The notes: generated by a model from the sequence alone, not told the origin. Shown: positions 45,899 through 54,547, numbered from the stretch's first letter. The stretch is 64,000 nt of DNA from CAVREM01 sp963728825 (GCA_963728825.1 CAVSLA010000005.1:620001-684000), one strand, 5' to 3'. Numbers and translations: made by a program.

Positions 45899-46902
45899 AT
45901 GAAGCCCCGGATGTCCTTGGCGACTGACGTCGCCTTCTGCAGCATCACCCAATGATCGTCCTCCGGGTAGAGCCTGATGCTCAGATTCGGCACCCATTTG
46001 TCGAGGCCGCTCAGATGGCCTGACAGAATCGCGGTGTCCCGCAAGCCCCAGATCACCAGTGTCGGCACGTTGATGATGGTCGACTTGGCGCCTTGCGTGA
46101 CCGCGTTCGCCGACCAGGACGAGGGAATCGTCGACGCGGGATGCAGATCGTTGAACGGTGCGTTGCGGTGATTGGCGCGATAGTAATTGAGGCCGGCCGT
46201 CGTCGAGCCGGGCTGCGACCAGGCCTCAATCCAGGCCTGGCGGTCTTTTTCCGTGTAGCGTCCGCTCCTCACCTCCGCGTCGACAAAGCCGGTCTGCGCG
46301 CGGCGGAAGGCGCGCTCGCGCGTGTCGTTCTCATCGACGGGCTGCTCGCCCGGCGCCAGAAACTTGTTGAACACGAAGAAGTAGTTGCTGGCGTAGCGCT
46401 GCGCCGGGTTCTCGCGCAGCTCGCGCTCGGAAATGAACGGGTGCGCGCCGTTGACGATGATCAGCTTCTCGAGCATCTCGGGGTGAAACATGGCAAACAC
46501 CCACGCGACGTTGGCGCCCCAGTCGTGGGCAACCAGGGTGAACTTCTGGTTTCTGCCGGCGACTTTCTCGACGAACTGCCGCACGTCCTCGACCAGATGC
46601 GTCATCTTGTAGGCATCGACCCCTTGCGGCCGCGACGACAGGTTGTAGCCGCGCATGTCCAGGCCGACCGCGAGGTGATCGCGCCCCATCTCGGCCATCT
46701 GGTCCTTCCACTGGTACCAGAAGGCCGGGTAGCCGTGCAGGAACAGCACCAGCGGTCCCTGCCCGACGCTCACGTAGTGCAGACGCATGCCGTTCACGTC
46801 CGCGTAGTGGTCCTGAAACGCCGCTCCGGCGGCTTGCGCGTGCGCAGTCGAAGGCAAACCGACCGTGATGAAGCAGGCCACAATCAAGGCCGCGTGTCGC
46901 AT
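45850..46902 (-). CDS. Secreted epoxide-hydrolase-like alpha/beta hydrolase
   Basis: A 350-aa exported enzyme. GGGAGGAAGAAAG precedes ATG 46902; signal peptide ends TAHAQ. The oxyanion motif is LFLHGYPAFWYQW, the nucleophile elbow is VAHDWGANVAW with Asp as nucleophile, as in epoxide hydrolases and haloalkane dehalogenases. A late His is in PEDDHWVMLQKA, and acid near WGLRDTAI. The lid (NYFFVFNKFLAPGEQ) has Tyr residues that could protonate an epoxide. Trp after Asp is shared with both classes, so epoxide hydrolase is favoured, not proven. Periplasmic location is unusual. Confidence 0.82.
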   Translation of the reverse strand: MRHAALIVACFITVGLPSTAHAQAAGAAFQDHYADVNGMRLHYVSVGQGPLVLFLHGYPAFWYQWKDQMAEMGRDHLAVGLDMRGYNLSSRPQGVDAYKMTHLVEDVRQFVEKVAGRNQKFTLVAHDWGANVAWVFAMFHPEMLEKLIIVNGAHPFISERELRENPAQRYASNYFFVFNKFLAPGEQPVDENDTRERAFRRAQTGFVDAEVRSGRYTEKDRQAWIEAWSQPGSTTAGLNYYRANHRNAPFNDLHPASTIPSSWSANAVTQGAKSTIINVPTLVIWGLRDTAILSGHLSGLDKWVPNLSIRLYPEDDHWVMLQKATSVAKDIRGFIQDKSFPKESVYRANR

Positions 46903-46980
46903 CTTTCTTCCTCCCAATTTGGACACAGCATCATGCCATCATCGGGATTTGACAAGGGGATACGGCACGGCGGCGAGGGC

Positions 46981-47514
46981 TCACGCCACTTCCTCCGGCA
47001 CCGCCTGGCTCATTTCAGCGAACGGATTCTCGTCGGCGGTTGGGCCATAGACCGACGGCACGGATTGATTGAGGAGCCGCAGATAGACGAGCAGCTGGCC
47101 GCGGTGGTGATACCAGTGATTCAACATGATCGCCCGAACGAGCGCGACGCGCGGCATCGCCATGACCTCACGCCCGTCGATCTGCAAACGCCACATCGCC
47201 CCCATTCTAGCGTCGTCGAATCCGCCGAGCGCTCGCTTCGCCTTCGCGACGCTCTCTTTCAGCGCGGGCACGAGCTCCGACACGGTGGCGGCTTCAGCTT
47301 GCACGAAGCTTGGTGGCGTGGGAACCGTGTCCATGGCCGCAAGCTCGGCGACGCCGCCGGGCACGGTGGCCACGTGCAGCGCGAGCTGGCCGAGCGACAT
47401 CGATTTGGGATGCGGCTTCCAGGACAGATGTTCCTGTGGAATCCGCTCGAGCACGCGGCGCGTCGTTTCGGCTTCCTGGTCGAGCTCAGCGAGCAGCGCT
47501 TCGATGATCGTCAT
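46981..47514 (-). CDS. DinB-family metal-binding protein
   Basis: A 177-aa four-helix protein. GGAGCATCCC precedes ATG 47514. MSLGQLALHVATVPG gives one His and LVRAIMLNHWYHHRGQLLVYLR gives the HxxxHHRGQ signature of DinB proteins, so three His bind Ni or Zn. Third gene of the arsR-SRPBCC-DinB operon, 9 bp after the SRPBCC stop. DinB proteins of this kind include thiol-transferases (bacillithiol or similar); substrate unknown. Confidence 0.88.
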   Translation of the reverse strand: MTIIEALLAELDQEAETTRRVLERIPQEHLSWKPHPKSMSLGQLALHVATVPGGVAELAAMDTVPTPPSFVQAEAATVSELVPALKESVAKAKRALGGFDDARMGAMWRLQIDGREVMAMPRVALVRAIMLNHWYHHRGQLLVYLRLLNQSVPSVYGPTADENPFAEMSQAVPEEVA

Positions 47515-47523
47515 GGGATGCTC

Positions 47524-47979
47524 CTAACTCGCGGCGGCTTCTGCCGCCTTGCGGACACGTGCGTGCAGAGCCGTCCATCCAGATGCCAGCCGCGGCCGGT
47601 GGTCTTCAGGGAACGGTCCGACCAACGTGTGGGTGAACGTGATGAGTGTGCCTTCGGGTGTTTCGCTCAGGCGGTAGAGCAGGTTCGAGGTCGCCGCCGT
47701 CGACATGAACAGCGGACCCCAAATCTCCAGCAGGGTCGGTCGCTTGATGCTTTGCACGAAACCCCACAGGTGGCCGTTGTCGCCGCCCAGTTCGCGGTAC
47801 CAGCGGCCGCCAGGATGGGCCTCCAGAACCATCGGCAGCGGCATACCCTCGGGATTTTCGTTGAGCCGCCCCATCTGCGCGAGCAGCGACTGAAAGGTTT
47901 GCTCGACGGACGCGCGCACGGCGATTTCTTCGGTGATGGTGAACGTCTGATTCTCTGAAGCGGTTGCTGTCGTGGTCAT
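47524..47979 (-). CDS. SRPBCC/AHSA1-like protein
   Basis: A 151-aa cytosolic START-superfamily protein. ATG 47979 overlaps the arsR stop (ATGA). FTITEEIAVRASVEQTF, then PGGRWYRELGGDNGHLWGFV, LLEIWGPL, and a final helix WTALHARVRKAA match the AHSA1/SRPBCC pattern. Such proteins are often co-transcribed with an ArsR regulator and are thought to bind small hydrophobic ligands; no catalytic residue is visible. Confidence 0.85.
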   Translation of the reverse strand: MTTTATASENQTFTITEEIAVRASVEQTFQSLLAQMGRLNENPEGMPLPMVLEAHPGGRWYRELGGDNGHLWGFVQSIKRPTLLEIWGPLFMSTAATSNLLYRLSETPEGTLITFTHTLVGPFPEDHRPRLASGWTALHARVRKAAEAAAS

Positions 47980-48299
47980 CGTTTCTCCTCCGCGTGTGCC
48001 TTGATGCGCCGCAGCTGGCCGCGCCAGTGCCCGGCAAACATCCCGCACCAGTCGTGAATGGTACGAAGCGTCTCTGCGTTGGTTCGATACAAGGTCCGCC
48101 GGCCGTCACGCCGCACCGTGACCAGACCGACGTCGAGCAGCACGTGCAGGTGCTTCGACACCGAAGGCTGCCCGAGCTCGAGCGCGTCGGCGATCTCGCC
48201 CACCGATCGCTCCTCGGCCGCGAGGAATTCGAGAATGTGGCGACGACGCGGCTCGGCGACCGCGTTGAAGGGATCCGAGGTTGTCGAGGCGCGCGGCAT
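47976..48299 (-). CDS. ArsR-family transcriptional repressor
   Basis: A 107-aa winged-helix repressor. FNAVAEPRRRHILEFLAAEERSVGEIADAL leads the fold, LGQPSVSKHLHVLLDVGLVTVRRDGRRTLYR is the recognition helix and wing. No Cys metal site (no ELCVCDL) is present, so it is not a classical As/Cd sensor; it resembles the ArsR group paired with SRPBCC proteins. A perfect 20-bp palindrome 15 bp upstream is its likely operator, giving feedback repression of the arsR-SRPBCC-DinB operon. Confidence 0.9.
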   Translation of the reverse strand: MPRASTTSDPFNAVAEPRRRHILEFLAAEERSVGEIADALELGQPSVSKHLHVLLDVGLVTVRRDGRRTLYRTNAETLRTIHDWCGMFAGHWRGQLRRIKAHAEEKR

Positions 48300-48313
48300 G
48301 TGGGGTCTCTTAT

Positions 48314-48333
48314 ATATTCCTATATAGGAATAT
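48314..48333. promoter_or_regulatory. ArsR operator, perfect 20-bp palindrome
   Basis: ATATTCCTATATAGGAATAT is a perfect inverted repeat 15 bases upstream of the arsR start codon and unusually AT-rich for this genome. It could overlap a -10 element, so bound ArsR would block the promoter. Confidence 0.8.
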
Positions 48334-48451
48334 GTCAACCCGCCGGAGGCGGCCGTTTTCCGCGCGACCTTCGCGCGGCGCAGCACGAGCTTCCTCGCCC
48401 GCCGCAGCTTCAGCGCGGACGAACACGGCTCGCCGACGTCTCGCTCATGTC

Positions 48452-48483
48452 GGCGGACCTAAAGAGGTCCGCCCTACGTACGC
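48452..48483. repeat. GGCGGACCT palindrome
   Basis: GGCGGACCT-AAAG-AGGTCCGCC (48452-48473) is a perfect 9-bp stem followed by CTACGTACGC. It belongs to the same family as the repeats at 5926, 21999 and 41052, with compensating changes in both arms. Confidence 0.75.
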
Positions 48484-48521
48484 TTACGAAGCTGACGTCA
48501 ATGATTGCGGAACGAACGCTG

Positions 48522-49403
48522 CTAGGGAGTGTTGTTGCCGACCAGGCTGAAGCTGATGGCGGCGCCGCCCGGTGTGGCCACCGGTGCCACGGCGAAGCGC
48601 TTGTTGCCGCTGCCGATCGTGACGGTGCGGCCCGCCACGATACCGATCGCGGCGCCGAACGCGACATCGCTGAGAAAGTGCTTCTTCTTCTCGATGCGTG
48701 CGGTCGCCACGTAGCTCGCGGCGGCGAAGGCAGGGATCCCGACCTTCCAGCCGAACTCGCGCTGGAGGACGGTCGCGGACGCAAAGCTCACTGACGTGTG
48801 ACCCGACGGGAACGAGCGCGTGTCGCTGCCGTCCGGCCGCTGCCGCTGCGCGGTCTTCTTGATCACGCCGGTGACGGTCTGCGCGAGGATCTGCGCACGA
48901 AGCACCTTGCCGGCCACGTCGCTCACCCGCTCGTTGCCCGAGATCTTGCCAACGGTGAACGCCGCGAGCGAGGCGCCGAACTGGAATTCCTTGCCGCCGA
49001 TGATGTTTCCGGCGCGGAACTGCTCCATCGCCGGGGTGGTCGACACCTGACGGGTGACCGTCGTGTCAACCGACCGGGAGACGCTGGACGCGACGGCACC
49101 GATCGTCAGCCATGCAACGGTGTCCCGCGATGACAGGTTGCGGAAATCGTTGAGCGTCGCTTTGAAGAAGTTGGGGGTCTTGGCAGGCCGCCATGTCGCG
49201 GCCGGTGAACTCAGGAGGTCGGCGTTCTGGACATCTGTCTTGATGGCCGAATCGTGAGACGCGAGATCGCTTTCAACCGCCGGCGGCGTCGAGTGTTCAA
49301 AGTCAGGCGTCTGTGCCAGGACCACCTGTCCACTCAGACAGGTGCAGACGACCAGCGCGCTCGAGACACAGATTGACCTCAGTGAACCGCTCATCGTCCT
49401 CAT
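48522..49403 (-). CDS. Secreted PAP2-family acid phosphatase
   Basis: A 293-aa exported protein; ATG 49403 (or 49394) leads to a signal peptide ending VVLAQ. PAP2 motifs are KKTAQRQRPDG (motif 1), SFPSGHTSVSFASA (motif 2, catalytic His) and ARIEKKKHFLSDVAFG (motif 3, nucleophilic His in HFLSD). The pattern is complete, so it should hydrolyse phosphomonoesters or lipid-linked diphosphates in the envelope. A longer open frame to 49460 has no ribosome site. Confidence 0.87.
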   Translation of the reverse strand: MRTMSGSLRSICVSSALVVCTCLSGQVVLAQTPDFEHSTPPAVESDLASHDSAIKTDVQNADLLSSPAATWRPAKTPNFFKATLNDFRNLSSRDTVAWLTIGAVASSVSRSVDTTVTRQVSTTPAMEQFRAGNIIGGKEFQFGASLAAFTVGKISGNERVSDVAGKVLRAQILAQTVTGVIKKTAQRQRPDGSDTRSFPSGHTSVSFASATVLQREFGWKVGIPAFAAASYVATARIEKKKHFLSDVAFGAAIGIVAGRTVTIGSGNKRFAVAPVATPGGAAISFSLVGNNTP

Positions 49404-49517
49404 TCGTTGGATACCTGGAGAATGATTCCTTTCGGACCTGTCCCGCAGCCGAGGGCACAAACAGTATACGGGCGAAACCCAGGCCTTTCGTCGCGCATTC
49501 CTGTGAAAAAAAGGTGA

Positions 49518-51188
49518 TTACGGCTGCCGTTCGAGCCCAACGGTCCTCCACCCGGCGCCCTCCCGCCGGAAGAACGCCCGGATGGGCTGGGCCCAGGCCG
49601 GGCGATCGGGGTGCGAAGTTTTGACGGTAACCGCTACAAATTGGCCGGTTTCCAAGCCTTGGGGGGCGCGCGCAGTCGGCGACTGGGCCGTCGTCTCCGA
49701 TCCAACCGTTTGGTGGGTATCGGTGGCGTTGTCGAAGCGCGACCAGGTGATGGCGTAGCCGGTGGGAGGCGTCGAAACCTTTGCGTTCACGGCCGCATTC
49801 TCAAAGGTGAGCGTGCCGTCCTGGGCGAGCCTGAAGTCGATGAGGGGATTTGCCCCATTCAGCCAGGTCTGGACTACCTTGTCGCGCCGCTTGACCAGCG
49901 TCGACTGGATGTAATCCGCCGCGCGCGCATCCCGGAACTGTGCCTTCTTCACGATCGCACCGATCGCCTCGTCGCTGAACTGCGCCACGATCCGTGCGGC
50001 CCAGAACGCGTCGTCGGTCCTCATGTTCTTGAACGCCTGGTTCGGGTAGGACGGCTTCCAGGTTGCCGGATCGAAATCGTCGGCCTCGATCAGTCCGACG
50101 TACGGGTAGAGATCCCGGCGATAGCTGGCGAATTGCCACGAGGGCACCCACAAGCCCAACGTGAAGAGGCCGGCGAGCGTGGAATCCCTCTCGATCATGT
50201 ACTCGAACCCTGACGCCCGACGATCGGCGGAGCTGCCCAGAATGGCTCCGAAGTCGAACATGTAGTGCTTGATGAACGACTTCCCTTTCTGGCCGACGAG
50301 CATGTCGAGCGTATTCAGGGCGCGCGAATCGTCGTGGTTGATCCACGCCGCGAACACCCGATTGGCCCGCAGCTCGCGCCGATGCTCGTGCGGGTAGATA
50401 TCGTTCGGATCGTCGGGACGCGTGCCGAAGTGCGTGAAGTTGCCCATCGGCCGCCCCTCGACGAACCGGCTCGCAGACATGCGGTAGGTGCCATCCGGAT
50501 TGGGCGCCCCCAGCTTGAAGATCTCGTCGACGTCGCGGCGCGTCAGTGGCCGCACACCCGACGCATCGCGCAACGTCGCACCCGCCGCGACGCTGACCTT
50601 CTGCGGATCGACATTGACGAGATAGGTATCGACGACGTTGTAGCCGATGGCGTGGTAGATGGTGGTGCCGATCATCTCGCTGCTGGTCGCCAGGTCGGGA
50701 TAGTCTTCGGTGTCGAGCTCGAGCTGATAGATCGTCCGTTCGCCGATCGGCCGGGTGTCGCGCGCGTTCACGGCGCGGAAGCCGGGCTGGAAGCCGGCGG
50801 GCCCTTTGTCATCGGTCACGATCCACTCGTCGATGTCGAGGCGCTCTGCGGTGTCCGGGCCGCGCACGATTTCGGTGACCGACATCGGGCGCTGGCCGAT
50901 ACGATTGGTGAACCAGCTCGAGTCCGGCACCTCGTCGAGCGTGTTGATATTCACCGCGCGGATGGCTTGTTTGTCGCCGGGATCGCCGAACTGATTGACC
51001 AGGTAGTCGAACCCCTCGCTCAGATTGCGGGGCGCGGCGCCGCTCGCGTCGAACGCGGTGTCGTTATCGGTCGTGAGCGGATCGTCCGGATAGAAGCGCG
51101 GTGCCGCGCCGTGGGCGGTCAACAAACTGACCGCGAGAAGGCACGCGGTGGCGGCCCCGAATCGGGCGCTGGCGTCGTCAAAAAACAT
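49518..51188 (-). CDS. Secreted protein with protein-kinase-like HxDxxxxN and DFG motifs
   Basis: A 556-aa exported protein; signal peptide to about residue 27 (AHG). The core has kinase-fold features: YQLELDTEDYPDLATSSEMIGTTIYHAIGYN (about 154-184) looks like strand beta3 and helix alphaC with Glu171; NHDDSRALN holds His285-x-Asp287 and Asn292, the HxDxxxxN catalytic-loop pattern; FDFG has DFG at 312-314. The usual Lys of beta3 seems to be Glu157, so it might be a pseudokinase. HipA, CotH and FAM20-type kinases have comparable motifs. The start overlaps the barrel gene by 11 bp, hence co-translation. Substrate, if any, unknown. Confidence 0.6.
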   Translation of the reverse strand: MFFDDASARFGAATACLLAVSLLTAHGAAPRFYPDDPLTTDNDTAFDASGAAPRNLSEGFDYLVNQFGDPGDKQAIRAVNINTLDEVPDSSWFTNRIGQRPMSVTEIVRGPDTAERLDIDEWIVTDDKGPAGFQPGFRAVNARDTRPIGERTIYQLELDTEDYPDLATSSEMIGTTIYHAIGYNVVDTYLVNVDPQKVSVAAGATLRDASGVRPLTRRDVDEIFKLGAPNPDGTYRMSASRFVEGRPMGNFTHFGTRPDDPNDIYPHEHRRELRANRVFAAWINHDDSRALNTLDMLVGQKGKSFIKHYMFDFGAILGSSADRRASGFEYMIERDSTLAGLFTLGLWVPSWQFASYRRDLYPYVGLIEADDFDPATWKPSYPNQAFKNMRTDDAFWAARIVAQFSDEAIGAIVKKAQFRDARAADYIQSTLVKRRDKVVQTWLNGANPLIDFRLAQDGTLTFENAAVNAKVSTPPTGYAITWSRFDNATDTHQTVGSETTAQSPTARAPQGLETGQFVAVTVKTSHPDRPAWAQPIRAFFRREGAGWRTVGLERQP

Positions 51189-52398
51189 CGCCGAACCTCA
51201 GAGCAAACACTGTTCCTTCGTCGCCCCCGAGGACGACCTCGGCGCGCATCGCGGCGATGCCCGCAAACCCGAAACGGACGCTGAAGCCGTAAGCGTCCCG
51301 CATGTCGTCGAGATTCCAGAGATCGTCGCGATCGAACGCGACTTTGCCGGTGTCGTAGAAGACCGCCCCGGTCATGAAGTCGTTCAGCATGAAGCGGTAT
51401 TCGGCCTGCAGCAGCAGCGAATTGCGATCGCGGAACCGCTGCACGCGATAGGCGCGAACCGAATGGGATCCCCCGAGCGCCGGCTGCAGGTAGAAGGGTA
51501 CGTCCTGACCGGCATCGGGAATGACGCCCGCGGCGTGCGCCCGCAGCGCGATCAGACGTGCCGGCGTGAAGATCGGCAGATACTGCTGAAGGTCGACGTC
51601 CCAGCGGTTGAACGAGTAGCGATCCCCGGTCTGGTCGAGGTATCGGTTCAACGAAAAGAGATACCGTCCGCCAACTGGCGCGCCCTGTGGGGCGTCTTCG
51701 ACGTCGACATACGCCTGGCCGCCCAGCCTGACGAAGTCGAGATCGGTCTGGAACGCCGGCGCGGCGACGTCATCGTAGAGCGCTTCGATCGAAGACAGCG
51801 TCGGATCTTCGCCGGGGCCAGGACGCTCGGTCCGGTACTCGGCGGTGCCCGACAGCGTGAACCAGCTCACCGGCGACACGCCGGCGGTTACGTCGGCGCT
51901 GCTTTCGTCGAGCAGGTAGCTGGTCCGCCCTGAGGTGTTGCTACCCATGCCGAGGCCGTAGAAGTCCTCCTGCGGCAGCCGGTGATAAAGCCCGCCGATC
52001 GACAGAAACCTCGGTGCCGGCTCGAGCGTGGGGCGCGGGAACTCGAGCCGTCCGGCCACTTCCCAGGCACGTCGAACCGAGAACGCAGATGTGACGGTGA
52101 AGCTCGCGTCGTAGTTTGAATAACGGTAGGCCGGGCCGACGGACAGACCTTGTCCCTCGGGCATCCCGCCCGTCCGAATGAAGACACCGCGCGGCGGGTT
52201 GAAAAACCGCTCGGCCAGATAGCGATCCTCGATGGCCAGCAGCGTCCGTTCGAGCCTGCCGGGCGCGTACGGCTCGAGCTGCTTGGCCTTTTCGGCGCGC
52301 TCCTGCTCGGCGAGGCCGGCGCGGGTGGTCGAGTCCTGAGCGAGCGCGGGTGAAGCGGTGGCGAGGGCAACAACGAAGAGAACCAACGTCAATCGCAT
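51178..52398 (-). CDS. BamA/D15-like outer-membrane beta-barrel protein
   Basis: A 406-aa outer-membrane protein. Signal peptide ends SPALAQ. Residues 60-406 are a series of amphipathic strands (YRYSNYDASFTVTSAFSVRRAWEVAG, GGRYLFSLNRYLDQTG, LLLQAEYRFML, GAVFYDTGKVAF). YRVQRFRDRNSLLLQAEYRF resembles the L6/VRGF region of Omp85 proteins, though without a clean VRGF. The final residue is Phe, as expected for barrel recognition. No POTRA domains, so only the barrel half of Omp85 is present. It overlaps the kinase-like gene by 11 bp. Confidence 0.78.
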   Translation of the reverse strand: MRLTLVLFVVALATASPALAQDSTTRAGLAEQERAEKAKQLEPYAPGRLERTLLAIEDRYLAERFFNPPRGVFIRTGGMPEGQGLSVGPAYRYSNYDASFTVTSAFSVRRAWEVAGRLEFPRPTLEPAPRFLSIGGLYHRLPQEDFYGLGMGSNTSGRTSYLLDESSADVTAGVSPVSWFTLSGTAEYRTERPGPGEDPTLSSIEALYDDVAAPAFQTDLDFVRLGGQAYVDVEDAPQGAPVGGRYLFSLNRYLDQTGDRYSFNRWDVDLQQYLPIFTPARLIALRAHAAGVIPDAGQDVPFYLQPALGGSHSVRAYRVQRFRDRNSLLLQAEYRFMLNDFMTGAVFYDTGKVAFDRDDLWNLDDMRDAYGFSVRFGFAGIAAMRAEVVLGGDEGTVFALRFGDVF

Positions 52399-52453
52399 GG
52401 CGGCTGGTGAAGGCTGGTGAAAAAGGTTAATTCTACACGCTGCCAGCTGCCCG

Positions 52454-53398
52454 CTATCCCAGCCGTCTGGACTCGCCGAACCCCAGTGTCCGAAACCTCG
52501 ATGACGGGATATTTCTGGCGCGGAGTGCCTCGTCCAGAGCGTGGAGGGGCTCGTCGATGCCTTCGGCGGTCATCTGGAACGTCCCGTAGTGCATGCCGAT
52601 GCTCTCCTTGGCTTCCAGATCGAGATGCGCCTGCACCGCCTCCTCCGGATTCATGTGCACGGCCTGCATGAACCAGCGCGGCTCGTACGCGCCAATCGGC
52701 AACAGGGCCAGATCGATGTCGCCCAGCCGCTGGCGCACATCACGGAAGAAGGATCCATACGCTGTATCGCCCGCGAAATAGATCCGGACGCCGCCGGCAA
52801 CCAGCCGGAATCCGCCCCAGAGCGCCCGGTTACGATCGAAGGGGGTCCGCGCCGAAAAATGGCGCGCCGGCGTCAGCGTGATCGGCAGCGGCGCGGTGGT
52901 GGACTCCTGCCACCAGTCCAGCTCCTCGACGCGGCGGATGCCGCTCGATGCGACCAGCGCGCGGTTGCCGAGCGGCGTCACAACGATCGGATCGAAGCGT
53001 TTCGCGAGCATCCGCAGCGTCCGCCGATCGCAGTGGTCGTAATGATTGTGGCTGAGCATGACGATCGAGATGAACGGCAGATCGTCGAACCGTACGGCAG
53101 GCTCTCGCACGCGGCGGGGTCCCACGATGTTCAGCGGACCTGCGCAGTTGGAATACATCGGATCCGTCAGGATGTTTCCGGCCGCGGTCTGGATGAGAAA
53201 CGTCGAGTGGCCGACGAATGTGACCACCGCGGCAGCCTCGGCCATTGCCGGCGGCTGCCGGGGTTGATCCTCAATCCAGCGCGGCCATGGCTTCCGTGGC
53301 TCGCGCAGCATCCGCGGGACGGCCGTAAACGGCTGCCCCGCTGTGCCGTCGGGATTGGTAAATCGTCGGCCGTTGAAGTGATCGCTCTTCTGTTCCAT
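52454..53398 (-). CDS. MBL-fold metallo-hydrolase, NAPE-PLD/UlaG-like
   Basis: A 314-aa cytosolic hydrolase. ATG 53398 is chosen; the upstream frame lacks support. VTFVGHSTFLIQTAAGNILTDP opens the metallo-beta-lactamase fold. MLSHNHYDHCD is the HxHxDH metal site, followed by ARHFSARTPFDRN, IYFAGDTAYG (Asp ligand) and HMNPEEAVQAHLDLEAK with a late His. Sequence around WGGFRL and the size match the NAPE-PLD/YhfI group acting on phosphodiesters or lactones. Substrate cannot be assigned. Confidence 0.87.
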   Translation of the reverse strand: MEQKSDHFNGRRFTNPDGTAGQPFTAVPRMLREPRKPWPRWIEDQPRQPPAMAEAAAVVTFVGHSTFLIQTAAGNILTDPMYSNCAGPLNIVGPRRVREPAVRFDDLPFISIVMLSHNHYDHCDRRTLRMLAKRFDPIVVTPLGNRALVASSGIRRVEELDWWQESTTAPLPITLTPARHFSARTPFDRNRALWGGFRLVAGGVRIYFAGDTAYGSFFRDVRQRLGDIDLALLPIGAYEPRWFMQAVHMNPEEAVQAHLDLEAKESIGMHYGTFQMTAEGIDEPLHALDEALRARNIPSSRFRTLGFGESRRLG

Positions 53399-53554
53399 CA
53401 GTACAGACGTGTCGGGAGGCCAAGTTCGCCTCCCGCCGGTTGGGATAGGACCTTGTCGCAACCCAGATTGGGTCGCAAGCGATGTGCACATTTTGACAGC
53501 AAGGGTAGTGCCAAGAATTCGGGCTGGCGGCCATCTTGCACTCGCGCAGGGCGT

Positions 53555-53695
53555 ATGGAGTCGATTGCTGGAGGGCTGACGATCGTTCTGTCACTCGGTC
53601 TGAGTCTGATCGCAGGGCGCGGCATGTTGGAGGCTGCCTTCTTCGTCATGAGGCGCTCGGTGGTGCGTCACATCGAAGTTCACACCGACAAGTAG
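53555..53695 (+). CDS. Small single-helix membrane protein
   Basis: A 46-aa protein starting at ATG 53555 after AGGGCGT. Residues 6-36 form one hydrophobic helix (GGLTIVLSLGLSLIAGRGML, then AAFFVM), followed by a basic tail ending HTDK. The longer open frame that contains it (from 52541) is antisense to the MBL gene. Small size and a clear helix support a real membrane peptide; no function inferred. Confidence 0.5.
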   Translation: MESIAGGLTIVLSLGLSLIAGRGMLEAAFFVMRRSVVRHIEVHTDK

Positions 53696-53737
53696 TCCCG
53701 TGTGAAACGTCGCGTAGTCGGCGTGTGACGTCGCGCC

Positions 53738-54148
53738 CTACTCGCAGCGAATCCGCACCTGCTTACCCTCGTCGTCGTCGACGTCGACCGAGATTTCGCC
53801 CAGGTCTTTGAGCATCGCTTCGAACTGTGCGGGGTCGATCTTCAGCAGATCAATCTCTCCGCCGTTGCGGAGCCGCAACTTGCTCTGGCCCAGCATGCCG
53901 GGAATGAACGCGCCCAGCCGCAGGCCTCCCCGCACGACCGTCAACGGCACCCGGATATTGACCGTCTCCGCTTTCCTGCCCGCCCGGTCCGGCTGGGTCA
54001 CCTGGATGCGGATGTAGCGCGGGTCGGGCTTCTTCGCGTCCGACGCGCCGGTCGCGCCATTGACGGCGTGCAGCAGCTGCTCCGCTTCGAGCACGCTCAC
54101 TTTGCCCTCCGACAGCATCTCGAGCACACGACGTGTTTCGTCGCTCAT
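53738..54148 (-). CDS. SHOCT-like/LiaX N-terminal-type protein
   Basis: A 136-aa cytosolic protein. ATG 54148 follows GAGAGGTAACGCG; ATG 54163 is possible, giving an ATGA overlap with DUF2089. ETRRVLEMLSEGKVSVLEAEQLLHAV is the SHOCT-like helix pair found in YvlB/LiaX-type proteins. The remainder (RIRIQVTQPDRAGRKAETVNIRVPL type strands, GGEIDLLKIDP) looks beta-rich. These often pair with DUF2089 regulators, as here. Role unknown, possibly envelope-stress signalling. Confidence 0.72.
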   Translation of the reverse strand: MSDETRRVLEMLSEGKVSVLEAEQLLHAVNGATGASDAKKPDPRYIRIQVTQPDRAGRKAETVNIRVPLTVVRGGLRLGAFIPGMLGQSKLRLRNGGEIDLLKIDPAQFEAMLKDLGEISVDVDDDEGKQVRIRCE

Positions 54149-54159
54149 CGCGTTACCTC

Positions 54160-54534
54160 TCATCGCTCCTTCAAACGTTGGAGAGCTTGCGCCACTGTCA
54201 GCTCACCGCGCGACAGGCGCTCCAGGATTTGACCCGCGGGGTCGGCCGCGTCGCCGGCCTCGATTTCCACGAACGACAGCTGGCTGCCAATCTTGTTCAG
54301 GCGGTTCTTGATCGTGGGGTAACTGACGCCGAAATACTTTTCCATCTGCTTGATGGAGCCGTGACACCTGACAAACGCCGCGACAAAGACCTGATCTTCG
54401 GCGGGAAGCTGCGCCAGAGGCGGGAGTGTGAACGGGCCCTCGATCGCCACCCCGGTATCGACGAGCCGGACGCGGTCGACCTCGATGCGATTTGTGCCGA
54501 CGAGCTTAGTAAGCTCCTGCCAGTCGTGACCCAT
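54160..54534 (-). CDS. DUF2089 family regulatory protein
   Basis: A 124-aa protein. FTLPPLAQLPAEDQVFVAAFVRCHGSIKQMEK, then YFGVSYPTIKNRLNKIGSQL is a helix-turn-helix consistent with DUF2089, and the C-terminal ILERLSRGELTVAQALQRLKE repeats the SHOCT-like motif of its downstream neighbour, suggesting they interact or share an ancestor. Preceded by an AT-rich promoter-like stretch; stop overlaps the neighbour by ATGA. Confidence 0.85.
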   Translation of the reverse strand: MGHDWQELTKLVGTNRIEVDRVRLVDTGVAIEGPFTLPPLAQLPAEDQVFVAAFVRCHGSIKQMEKYFGVSYPTIKNRLNKIGSQLSFVEIEAGDAADPAGQILERLSRGELTVAQALQRLKER

Positions 54535-54547
54535 CTCGTTTGTTCAC

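Noticed and set aside
46093..47958. 621-aa plus-strand open frame
   Set aside because: Lies antisense to hydrolase, DinB and SRPBCC genes with intact motifs; no domain seen.
52541..53554. Long plus-strand frame leading into the 46-aa membrane protein
   Set aside because: It is antisense to the metallo-hydrolase; only the last 46 codons look like a real protein.
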